Source: Sphingomonadales bacterium (lineage in GTDB: Bacteria > Pseudomonadota > Alphaproteobacteria > SMXS01). Taken from it: a stretch of 64,000 nucleotides of DNA. The DNA is taken from contig JALHLV010000014.1 of assembly GCA_022844405.1 (NCBI GenBank), positions 1 through 64,000 on the forward strand, given 5' to 3'. The position numbers and the translations under genes were made by a program. Below are positions 42,198-52,600 of this stretch, one piece after another (position 1 is the first letter of the stretch; every line of letters begins with the position of its first letter). The notes beneath the pieces were generated by a model, which made no database searches, was not told where the DNA came from, and worked only from the letters and a program-made list of their open reading frames with translations.

Positions 42198-42776
42198 CTA
42201 GGCGCTCAGGTCGCCGGCCCTGTCCTTTAGCCACATCCAGAGGTCCATCGCAAGCGACCGATCGACGACCAGCTCGTAGGAATCCGGTTCGGCCGCGGCG
42301 TGGATCAGCACGTCGATGGCGGCGATCTGGGTGGCGGCGAAGCGGCCCTGGCCGAAGGCGCGGCGGTGCAGGTCCTGCTCGCAGCCCCTGACCAGCAGGT
42401 CGTAGGCCAGCTTGCCGGAGAGCTGGATGGAGACGTAGCCGTCGGAGACGTCGTTGACCGATGCGGCCATGCCGGACGAGGTGCGCATCAGCCGCTCGCC
42501 CAGCGCATAGCCCTTCTCGTAGCAGACCAGCCAGCGGTTGGCCGCCAGACGGTAGCAGCAGGGGTCGTCGCCGGTCAGCGCGTCGGCGGCCTCGGGCAGC
42601 GGCACGCCCAGCGCCGCGGCAACGCTTTTCGATACCGCGGGCGAGCCGTCGGTCACCACCAGCAGCTTGTGCCGCGTCGGGTTCTCGCGCGCCAGCAACC
42701 CGTTGCGCTGGATGCGCGCGGCGACGTTGTCCCTGGCTTCGTCGCGCAGCGGCGAGGCGGCGATGATGTCAGCCAA
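42198..42776 (-). CDS. soxG: Sarcosine oxidase gamma subunit
   Basis: A 192-residue protein related to the GcvT fold, with 'GYVSIQLSGKLAYDLLVRGC' and the C-terminal SYELVVDRSLAMDLWMWL, typical of SoxG. The start is a TTG at 42776 that lies inside the end of soxA (eight-base overlap); GGGAGG seven bases before it inside soxA makes it convincing. It is one of the small subunits of heterotetrameric sarcosine oxidase. The beta (soxB) and delta (soxD) genes are not beside it. Confidence 0.85.
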   Translation of the reverse strand: MADIIAASPLRDEARDNVAARIQRNGLLARENPTRHKLLVVTDGSPAVSKSVAAALGVPLPEAADALTGDDPCCYRLAANRWLVCYEKGYALGERLMRTSSGMAASVNDVSDGYVSIQLSGKLAYDLLVRGCEQDLHRRAFGQGRFAATQIAAIDVLIHAAAEPDSYELVVDRSLAMDLWMWLKDRAGDLSA

Positions 42777-45576
42777 AGCGGCGCCTCCCGCTGGGATCGT
42801 AGACGAACGGCTTGACGATGCGCGCTGGCACGCTGCCGTTGCGCGACGACACGCGCACCGTGTCGCCCAGCCGCTGGTGGCCGTTGACCACCAGCGCCAG
42901 CGTCACCGGCTGGCCGACGGCGTCGCTGTCGAAGCTGAGGATGATGCGGCCCTGCCGGTGATCGGCGCTGCCGTCGAGCGGCACGATGGTGCCCGACTGG
43001 GGCAGCACGATCGCCGCGTCCTCGCTGCGCAGGGCGACGAGCTGCGACCGGTCCTGCGGCCCGCTGCGCGCCCGCGCCAGGGCGTTCTTGCCGACGAAAT
43101 CCTGCTCCTTCAGGCGGTACTTGCCGGCAGGGTCAAGGTCGAACGGCGTCAGGCTGCGCGGCGCCAGGCCGGGAATGTCGATGCGGCCCTTCTCGGCCGC
43201 CAGCCGGTGCATGGCCAGTTCGCCGATGGGCCGCAGCCCGTAGCGCGAGCCGGTCATGGCGATGGTTTCCCACAGCGCGCGACCATAGTTGGCGGGCACG
43301 CTGATCTCGAACGACACCTCGCCGATATTGCCGGTGCGCACGATCCGCACCGGCGCCCCCGCCAGCTTTCCCTCGCGCAGCGCCAGGAACGGGAAGGCAC
43401 CGGTCGACACGTCGATGTCGCGGTCGAGCTCCAGCAGGACCTGGCGCGCCCGCGGGCCGGCCAGCACCAGCGTCGCCCAGGCCGAGGTCAGCGGCGACAC
43501 CAGCACCGACATGCCCTTGAGGTCGCTGGCCAGCCAGCTTTCGAACCAGTCGCACACCGGTCCGTCATTGCCGGCCGAGGTGTGGATCACGAACCGGTCA
43601 TAGTCCAGCCGCACCACCACGCCGTGGTCGACCACGGTGCCGCCGTCGTCGAGCAGGCGGCCGTAGCGGGCGGTGCCGACGGGCAGGTCGGCCATCTTCG
43701 TGCAGTAGAGATATTCCAGGAACTCCGGCGAATCCTCGCCGGCCACCTCGATCTTGCCGAGCAGCGAGAGGTCGATCAGGCCGGCGGCGTTGCGCGCCGC
43801 GTGCATCTCCTGGGTCACCGCCTCCTCGGGCGTCGCGCCCTCGACCGGATAATAGGCCGGGCTGAGCCAGCCGCCGGTGCGGCGGAACGCCGCGTCGCGC
43901 GCTGCGTAGAGCGGGTGAGCCGGCAGCAGCCGGAGCGGCGGGTCCGGCCGCTTGTCGACGTTCATGGTGACGAAGTCGAAGCTGACCATGGGCCGGGGCG
44001 GCGTCAGCAGGGTGTCGGCGATGCCGCCGAGCCAGGTTTCGTCCGGCCCGCGTCCCGCCGTGGTGTGGTCGCTGGTGGTCATGTCGCGGCGCCAGTCCAC
44101 CCACTGCCGCGCCCGGTTGCTCAGGCCCGACTGCGGCACCTGCCACAGGCCCATGCCGGTGGTCGGGCCGGCCTGGGCGTCGGTCTCGGGCACGGTGATG
44201 TCGTCGCCGCCGGTGAAGCCGGCCGCCCGCGCCGCCGCGGCGCCGGCGTCGCGTCCCGAGGAGAAGGCGAAGCCCAGCGACCCGTTGCCGGCGATGCTGC
44301 CGACCGCATGAGAGATCGAGCCCAGACCGGACGGCACCAGCGCCGCCACGGTGGGATCGTATGTCACGCTGCCGCCGGCCTGGCGCAGCAGGTCGATGCG
44401 CGGATTCCAGCCGCCCGAGGTGGCGACGAAGCGGCAGTCGAAGCGGCGCTTGTTGCCGTCCACCTTGCCGTCGCCCAGATGGTTGACCTCGAGGTAGTCC
44501 ACATGGGTGTCGCCGGCGATCCTAGTCACCACGTGGCCGCCGAACAGGTTGATGCCCCGGTCGCACATGGCCGCGATCATCTCGGCGCGGATCTCGCGGC
44601 GGGCGTCGATCACCGTCTCGACCGGCAGGCCCTCGTCATACATGCGGGCGGCCAGCTCCAGGGTCCGGTCGTTGTTGCCGACCAGGGCGATGGGGCCGTC
44701 GACCGGCCGCAGCGCGAACTGGCGCGAATAGCCCAGCACGGCGCTGGTCAGCATGACGCCGGGCGTGTCGTTGTCGGGGAACACGAAGGGCCGCTCGATG
44801 GTGCCCGAGGCGAGCACGATCTGCTTGGCGACGACCTTCCACACCTGCCATTGGCGGCCGGTGGCGCCCGATGCGTCCGGGATCTCGCGCAGAATCACCA
44901 CATGGCCGCGGCCGTCGATGCCGGTCACCGTGCTGCGGGTGAACAGGCGCACGTCGTCGAGCCCGCGCAGCGCCTGCTCGGCGTCGGCCAGCCATTCGTC
45001 GCTGGGCATGCCGTCGATCGCCGCCGTGCACCACAGCAGGCTGCCGCCCAGCGCCACGCCGTCATCGGCCAGGATCACCCGCGCGCCGGCATAGCCCGCG
45101 GTCAGCGCCGTCATCAGGCCGGCGGGTCCACCGCCGACGACCAGCACGTCGCAATGGGCGAAGCCGGATTCGGCCGAGAAGTCGGGCCGCATGGATGTAT
45201 GGACGGGATCGGCGCCCGGCGCCTTGGGCTGGTCGCGGCGCAGCCGCTCCATCAGCGACGGCGGCGGCCAGGGCAGCAGGCTTTCGGCCATGAGCCCGTC
45301 ATAGAGATCGATCTGCGTCGCCAGCACGGTCCGGCTCGCGCCGTTCTCGAGCAATTTCAGGTAGGCGCCGGGGTCCGAATAGCCGACGCCCATGATGCTT
45401 CGCGGCCGGTTGTGGCGCAGGCTGCGGCCGATGATCGAGACGTCGTTGGCGAGGAGCGCGGACGCCAGCGTGTCGCCGGCGAAGCCGGTGCAGGGTCTTC
45501 CATTGAAGGTGAACGAGAGCGGACGAGCACGATCGATCCTGCCTCCCGTTTCACGTCGGCGCATCAAAGCGGGCAT
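42769..45576 (-). CDS. soxA: Sarcosine oxidase alpha subunit
   Basis: A 935-residue subunit. The order is an N-terminal ferredoxin-like fold without its cysteines (GRPCTGFAGDTLASALLAN, about 20-40), an NAD/FAD-type dinucleotide domain (VLVVGGGPAGLMTALTAG), then a C-terminal GcvT-like folate-binding domain from about residue 530 (MHAARNAAGLIDLSLLGKIE at its start). In the heterotetramer it binds NAD and THF and takes formaldehyde from the beta subunit's active site as methylene-THF. I start at the ATG at 45576 after AAGGG; a longer frame would add 30 residues across the operator-like palindromes. No soxB or soxD lies nearby. Confidence 0.9.
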   Translation of the reverse strand: MPALMRRRETGGRIDRARPLSFTFNGRPCTGFAGDTLASALLANDVSIIGRSLRHNRPRSIMGVGYSDPGAYLKLLENGASRTVLATQIDLYDGLMAESLLPWPPPSLMERLRRDQPKAPGADPVHTSMRPDFSAESGFAHCDVLVVGGGPAGLMTALTAGYAGARVILADDGVALGGSLLWCTAAIDGMPSDEWLADAEQALRGLDDVRLFTRSTVTGIDGRGHVVILREIPDASGATGRQWQVWKVVAKQIVLASGTIERPFVFPDNDTPGVMLTSAVLGYSRQFALRPVDGPIALVGNNDRTLELAARMYDEGLPVETVIDARREIRAEMIAAMCDRGINLFGGHVVTRIAGDTHVDYLEVNHLGDGKVDGNKRRFDCRFVATSGGWNPRIDLLRQAGGSVTYDPTVAALVPSGLGSISHAVGSIAGNGSLGFAFSSGRDAGAAAARAAGFTGGDDITVPETDAQAGPTTGMGLWQVPQSGLSNRARQWVDWRRDMTTSDHTTAGRGPDETWLGGIADTLLTPPRPMVSFDFVTMNVDKRPDPPLRLLPAHPLYAARDAAFRRTGGWLSPAYYPVEGATPEEAVTQEMHAARNAAGLIDLSLLGKIEVAGEDSPEFLEYLYCTKMADLPVGTARYGRLLDDGGTVVDHGVVVRLDYDRFVIHTSAGNDGPVCDWFESWLASDLKGMSVLVSPLTSAWATLVLAGPRARQVLLELDRDIDVSTGAFPFLALREGKLAGAPVRIVRTGNIGEVSFEISVPANYGRALWETIAMTGSRYGLRPIGELAMHRLAAEKGRIDIPGLAPRSLTPFDLDPAGKYRLKEQDFVGKNALARARSGPQDRSQLVALRSEDAAIVLPQSGTIVPLDGSADHRQGRIILSFDSDAVGQPVTLALVVNGHQRLGDTVRVSSRNGSVPARIVKPFVYDPSGRRRFG

Positions 45577-45632
45577 CGATGACCCTTGCCTGTAAAACCG
45601 GTGGTCTGGCACATTGTCGGCGGCTCGTCCGA

Positions 45633-45670
45633 CCTGTTCTAACAGGAATGACTCACGGGTGGCCACCCGT
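45633..45670. promoter_or_regulatory. Two operator-like palindromes between soxA and a fadJ-like gene
   Basis: CCTGTT-CT-AACAGG lies at 45633-45646 and the perfect 16-bp palindrome ACGGGTGGCCACCCGT at 45655-45670, within the 141 bp separating the two divergent starts. Both are placed where a repressor or activator of either gene would bind. No regulator gene is adjacent. Confidence 0.5.
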
Positions 45671-45717
45671 CGTGCGAGCTTTCCAGCCAGAAAAGAACCA
45701 ACTCGGGGAAAACGATC

Positions 45718-47817
<2,100 letters not shown>

Positions 47818-47957
47818 CGGAGGGCGCCGCATTCGGCGATGGCCGTTTGATCCCCGGCTGAGGCACCCTACATCAAAGCTTCCTGTCCGGCGCCGTGTCC
47901 CGCGATCAGCGATGCGGCGTTCCCTTTCCCGCCGCCCTGCCTTCAGTAAAGAGCCCC

Positions 47958-50597
47958 ATGGACCAAGCCAGCCCGCAGACCATCCGCCTCCAGGACTACC
48001 GTTCCCCAGCCTTCGCCATCGAGACCGCCGACCTGCGGTTCGACCTGAACGAGGAGTACACCACCGTCACCGCAGTGCTGACGGTGGTCCGCCAGCGGCC
48101 GGAGGAGTCGCTGGAGCTGGACGGCGACGAGCTGGAGCTGGTCTCGCTGAAGCTGGACGACCAGGCGTTGGGCCGCGAGGACTACACAGTCACGCCGCAC
48201 TCGCTGATCGTTCCGGCAATCGGCGAGCGGGCGGAGATCGAGATCGTCACCCGCGTCCAGCCGCAGAACAACACCCAGCTTTCGGGCCTTTACAAGTCGA
48301 GCGGCAATTTCTGCACCCAGTGCGAGGCGCAGGGCTTCCGCCGCATCACCTTCTTCCTCGACCGGCCCGACGTGCTGTCGCGCTACACCACCACGATCAC
48401 CGCCGACAAGGCGAAATACCCGGTGCTACTGTCGAACGGCAATCTGGTCGAGGAACGGGACCTGGGTGGCGGTCGGCACCTGGCGGTGTGGGAGGACCCG
48501 TTCCTGAAGCCCTGCTACCTGTTCGCGCTGGTCGCAGGCGACCTGGCGCATGTGGAGGACCATTTCATCACGTCCTCGGGCCGCGACGTCACGCTGCGCA
48601 TCTATACCGTCGCCGAGGACGCCGACAAGTGCGGGCACGCCATGGCGTCGCTGAAGAAGGCGGTGAAATGGGACGAGGACACCTACGGCCTGGAATACGA
48701 CCTCGATATCTACAACATCGTCGCGGTGCGTGACTTCAACGCCGGCGCCATGGAGAACAAGAGCCTCAACGTGTTCAACAGCGCCTATGTGCTGGCGACC
48801 CCGGAGACGGCCACCGACGCCAATTTCAACGCCATCGAGAGCGTCATCGCCCACGAGTATTTCCACAACTGGACCGGCAACCGCATCACCTGCCGCGACT
48901 GGTTCCAGCTCAGCCTGAAGGAAGGCCTGACGGTGTTCCGCGACCAGCAGTTCTCGGCCGACATGCAGTCGGCGGCCGAGCAGCGGATCGACGACGTGAA
49001 GGCGCTGCGCGCCCGCCAGTTCCCCGAGGACGCCGGCCCGCAGGCGCATCCGGTCCGGCCGGAATCCTATATCGAGATCAACAACTTCTATACCTCGACT
49101 GTGTACGAGAAGGGCGCCGAGGTGATCCGCATGATGCAGACCCTCATCGGCGAGGACAATTTCCGCAAGGGCATGGACCTGTATGTGACGCGCAATGACG
49201 GCACCGCCGCCACGGTGGAGGATTTCGTCGCCGCCATGCAGGACGCATCGGGCGCCGACCTCACCCAGTTCAAGCGCTGGTACGGCCAGGCCGGCACGCC
49301 GCATCTGGACGTGCGCGGCACCTGGGACGAGGGCGCGCGGACCTACACGCTCAACGTCAGGCAATCGTCCAAGCCGACGCCGGGGCAGCCGGTCAAGCAG
49401 CCGCTGCATATCCCGCTGGCCATGGGCCTGCTGGGCGCCGGCGGGCAGCCCTTGCCGCTGACACTCGATGGTGAGAACGACGACGGGCCGCTCAGCCGCG
49501 TGCTCGACGTGAAGGAGCCGGAGCAGAGCTTTACCTTCACCGGCGTCGGCGAACGGCCGGTGCCGTCGCTGCTGCGCGGCTTCTCGGCGCCGGTCACCCT
49601 GGACGCCGGCTATAGCCGCGACGACCTGGCGTTCCTGCTGCGCGGCGACCCGGATTCCTTCGCCCGCTGGGAAGCGGGCCAGACGCTCGCCACCGGGCTG
49701 ATGCTCGATCTGGTCGCCGCCTGGCGGCGCGGCGAGACGCTGACGCTCGACCCCACCTTCATGGCGGCGTTCGAGAGCGTGCTGACCAGCACCGACCTCG
49801 ACCCGGCGCTGGTCGCGCTGACCATCATGCTGCCCAGCCAGTCCTATCTCGCGCAGCAGATGGCCGAGATCGACGTCGAGGCCATCGAGCATGTCCACCG
49901 CTTCGTGCGGGGCGCGCTGTCGCGGCGGCTGCGGGACGAGTTCCGCGCCATCCACGCGCGCCTCGCCGACCACGGCGCCTACATGTTCGAGACCGCCGCC
50001 GTGGGCCGCCGCAGCCTGAAGAACGTGGCGCTGTCCTACCTGATGGCGGATCCGACGCCGGAAACCGTCGCGTTGTGCCGTGATCAGTTCTTGCGCGCCG
50101 ACAACATGACCGACTCGCTGGCCGCGCTGAGCACGCTCGCCGGCGCCGACACGCCGGCGCGGCAGGAAGCGATCGACGCGTTCTACCGGAAATGGGCCAA
50201 GAACCCGCTGGTAATCGACAAGTGGCTGTCGGTCCAGGCCATGTCCGACCTGCCGGATACGCTGGCGCGGGTGAAGACGCTGATGGCCCACGAAACGTTC
50301 TCGATGCGCAACCCGAACCGGGTGCGCGCGCTGGTCGGCGCGTTCACCCAGTCCAACCAGCCGCGCTTCCACGACGCGGGCGGCGGCGGTTATCGGCTGC
50401 TGGCCGACGTGGTACTGGCGCTGAACAGCATCAACCCGGGCATCGCCGCGCGCATGGCCGGCGGCTTCAACCAGTGGCGCCGCTTCGACGAAAAGCGCCG
50501 TGTCCTGATGCGCGCCGAACTGGAGCGCATCCTCGCCGAGCCCGGCCTGTCGAAGGACGTCTACGAGATCGCCTCGAAGAGCGTGGCGGGGGCGTAG
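47958..50597 (+). CDS. pepN: Aminopeptidase N (M1 zinc metallopeptidase)
   Basis: An 879-residue cytosolic exopeptidase of the bacterial PepN type. The substrate-binding motif GAMEN is present (GAMENKSLNVF), then the zinc site HEYFHNWTGNRIT, with the third ligand Glu in LSLKEGLTVF. The C-terminal helical domain ends KDVYEIASKSVAGA. It removes N-terminal residues from peptides. The chosen start is the ATG at 47958 (MDQASPQTIRLQDY), the natural PepN opening; an in-frame start at 47895 lacks support. It follows the beta-oxidation gene by 140 bp. Confidence 0.94.
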   Translation: MDQASPQTIRLQDYRSPAFAIETADLRFDLNEEYTTVTAVLTVVRQRPEESLELDGDELELVSLKLDDQALGREDYTVTPHSLIVPAIGERAEIEIVTRVQPQNNTQLSGLYKSSGNFCTQCEAQGFRRITFFLDRPDVLSRYTTTITADKAKYPVLLSNGNLVEERDLGGGRHLAVWEDPFLKPCYLFALVAGDLAHVEDHFITSSGRDVTLRIYTVAEDADKCGHAMASLKKAVKWDEDTYGLEYDLDIYNIVAVRDFNAGAMENKSLNVFNSAYVLATPETATDANFNAIESVIAHEYFHNWTGNRITCRDWFQLSLKEGLTVFRDQQFSADMQSAAEQRIDDVKALRARQFPEDAGPQAHPVRPESYIEINNFYTSTVYEKGAEVIRMMQTLIGEDNFRKGMDLYVTRNDGTAATVEDFVAAMQDASGADLTQFKRWYGQAGTPHLDVRGTWDEGARTYTLNVRQSSKPTPGQPVKQPLHIPLAMGLLGAGGQPLPLTLDGENDDGPLSRVLDVKEPEQSFTFTGVGERPVPSLLRGFSAPVTLDAGYSRDDLAFLLRGDPDSFARWEAGQTLATGLMLDLVAAWRRGETLTLDPTFMAAFESVLTSTDLDPALVALTIMLPSQSYLAQQMAEIDVEAIEHVHRFVRGALSRRLRDEFRAIHARLADHGAYMFETAAVGRRSLKNVALSYLMADPTPETVALCRDQFLRADNMTDSLAALSTLAGADTPARQEAIDAFYRKWAKNPLVIDKWLSVQAMSDLPDTLARVKTLMAHETFSMRNPNRVRALVGAFTQSNQPRFHDAGGGGYRLLADVVLALNSINPGIAARMAGGFNQWRRFDEKRRVLMRAELERILAEPGLSKDVYEIASKSVAGA

Positions 50598-50693
50598 GGG
50601 TTCGAATCGGCTCCGGCGATGCGGACACGATCTTTACTGATGCCGGCAGAACCGAAGGGGCCGCTAAGCTCGGACGGTACTGGACCGCATGCG

Positions 50694-51503
50694 TCAAAGC
50701 GGCTTCCTGCCAGTCACCGTCCAGGACATTTCATTCGTCCAGTGAGCCTGGATATTGGTTAGACCGGCACGGGTGAATAAATCAATGGCCTCGGCTTTTG
50801 TATAGTACCGCGCTATGCGCGGGATCATGTGATCGAAAACGATGGCGCGAAGATGCCTGAATCCAAATCCGCGGATTAGGTCTAGATAGGGTCTGCCCGG
50901 TATGCGGGGGCGCAGTGCGAGCCATAGTATGCAGGTCAACGGAAGCGAGAGAAAATGCACCACGCCTAATGGCAAGCGGCTGAACAGAACGCGCCGGAAC
51001 GGATTGAACACCCATATAATCCACCCGTTGTTCTCGGCCCCGTAAAGCCATACCAGAACCAATCCACCGGGTTTAACCGCCTGCTTCAGCTTGGCGAGCG
51101 CAGCATCCGGATCGGCTAGGTGGTGCACTACGCCGATGCTGAACGCGACATCAAACATGTCGGCTTCGGGAATGTCATAAATGCTGAGATTCCGGACTTC
51201 AGCCTGCGGAAACGGCGCCAGAGTCTGCCGGGCCCGCTCAAGAGTTCTCTTGTTGACATCAATCGAAACGCAAGCCGCAGCGCCGTAACTGAGTGGCCAG
51301 AAACTATTGCGGCCCATGCCGCATCCGGCATCAAGGAACTGCTTGCCGTGCCAATCCTGCGGCTGCAAGGGCGTGGTCCAGAGGCGGAATTGCTCCTCAT
51401 GCACGGGCAGCAGTTCTGAATAGGTATCCCAGGAAAAGCCGAATCGTTCCGGTGAGCCGCCGGCAATACGGTCGTCACTTTCCTCTGACGTCGTCCGACT
51501 CAT
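50694..51503 (-). CDS. SAM-dependent methyltransferase (class I)
   Basis: A 269-residue methyltransferase. Motif I is FLDAGCGMGRNS, post-I acidic VSIDVNKRTLE, and IGVVHHLADPDAAL marks the later core strand. A hydrophobic stretch (RLPLGVVHFLSLPLTCILWLA, cited as a landmark) at about 160-180 may touch the membrane. Such proteins often methylate glycolipids, sugars or quinone-like lipids. The start at 51503 is favoured since AGAGG lies nine bases upstream; the ATG at 51512 has no room for a ribosome site. It opens the lower-GC island that continues to 57.1 kb. Confidence 0.82.
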   Translation of the reverse strand: MSRTTSEESDDRIAGGSPERFGFSWDTYSELLPVHEEQFRLWTTPLQPQDWHGKQFLDAGCGMGRNSFWPLSYGAAACVSIDVNKRTLERARQTLAPFPQAEVRNLSIYDIPEADMFDVAFSIGVVHHLADPDAALAKLKQAVKPGGLVLVWLYGAENNGWIIWVFNPFRRVLFSRLPLGVVHFLSLPLTCILWLALRPRIPGRPYLDLIRGFGFRHLRAIVFDHMIPRIARYYTKAEAIDLFTRAGLTNIQAHWTNEMSWTVTGRKPL

Positions 51504-51740
51504 TAGAAACATCCTCTGTCGCCGCTGCCGGGATACTTAAGGCCCATGTTCGATACAATACAATTCATGGTCAGGGTTAACACGGAAGCCCCTGCTTCCC
51601 GGTGGTGAGCAGCACGTCCGGCCAATCGGTGCGGAGAACCCTGCAGTGCCGGGACGAGGACGGCATCGACAGGGCGCTCGGGTCGGCGTCTAGTTGGTTA
51701 ATCGGCTTGCATCGCCGACTGGTTCGGCCATGCTTTTACA

Positions 51741-52472
51741 ATGGATGACGAACGGTACTCTGGCAGTTTTTACGGCTACGCCAACGTCAGCGGGGTTAAT
51801 TCCGCTGGCATCATTACAGCTCTGCTGTGTGCCCATATTCAAACAGGCTCGGTTCTGGACGTTGGCGGCGCTGCCGGAGCGTGGGCGGCGGCGTGGCGGG
51901 CCGCAGGTGTTGATGCCGAGGTGGTTGATGGACATTGGGTCGACCCATCCTTGTTGATGATCCCGCAGGAGAAATTGCACCGCAGGCATCTCACGGACCC
52001 GTTCGACCTTGGGCGCAGGTTCGACCTCCTACAATCCCTAGAAGTTGCAGAACATATCGATGCGGCCTATGCGGATGTCTTCATCGATAGTCTGGTGCGT
52101 CATGGTGACGTGATTTTCTTTTCGGCTGCGGTCCCGGGACAGGGCGGCGCGCACCACGTCAACGAGCAACCTCTGCAATACTGGCGCGAAAAGTTCGCAG
52201 TGCGTGGCTTTGATTGCTTTGACTGGCTGAGGCCCAACATTGCTGACCAGAAGTCTATTTCGCCATGGTACCGCTTCAACGCGCTGATATATGCCAACGA
52301 AGCAGGACAGGCTCGATTAAGCGATGAGGTTCGCGCCTGCCGTGTACAGGGTGCCATTCCAGACTTTAGTGACCTCGTATGGCGTGCCCGGTGCATGGCG
52401 GTGCGGATGCTGCCGCGCGCTGCAATCGAGTTCATTTCCGCGAGGATCGGCGAAGCAAGAGCGCTAACCTAG
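51741..52472 (+). CDS. Methyltransferase-like protein of a glycan island
   Basis: A 243-residue protein with a SAM-type motif I (VLDVGGAAGAWAAAW), an acidic second strand (AEVVDGHWV), and FDLLQSLEVAEHIDAAYAD, the usual class I core. 'SAAVPGQGGAHHVNEQPLQY' follows, the pattern seen in sugar- or lipid-associated methyltransferases encoded in polysaccharide loci. The start at 51741 is the only good ATG. Composition is lower in GC than the flanking housekeeping genes. It lies between two leftward genes, transcribed against them. Confidence 0.75.
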   Translation: MDDERYSGSFYGYANVSGVNSAGIITALLCAHIQTGSVLDVGGAAGAWAAAWRAAGVDAEVVDGHWVDPSLLMIPQEKLHRRHLTDPFDLGRRFDLLQSLEVAEHIDAAYADVFIDSLVRHGDVIFFSAAVPGQGGAHHVNEQPLQYWREKFAVRGFDCFDWLRPNIADQKSISPWYRFNALIYANEAGQARLSDEVRACRVQGAIPDFSDLVWRARCMAVRMLPRAAIEFISARIGEARALT

Positions 52473-52600
52473 CGAAGGGCGCGGACGGCGAACCGCGTCC
52501 AACTCACGTCAGACTGTTGCTGCGCCCATCGGGTAGCCCCGGAAGCCCAGCGGCAAAGCGCGGCCGGGGGCACGCATGATCGACCCACCGAAGGCAAGCA

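Noticed and set aside
50598-50625. GGGGTTCGAATCGGCTCC, resembling the T-loop and 3' end of a tRNA
   Set aside because: The bases after the TTCGAAT loop do not pair with the GGGG before it, and no D-arm, anticodon arm or acceptor stem fits upstream, which is the pepN coding end.
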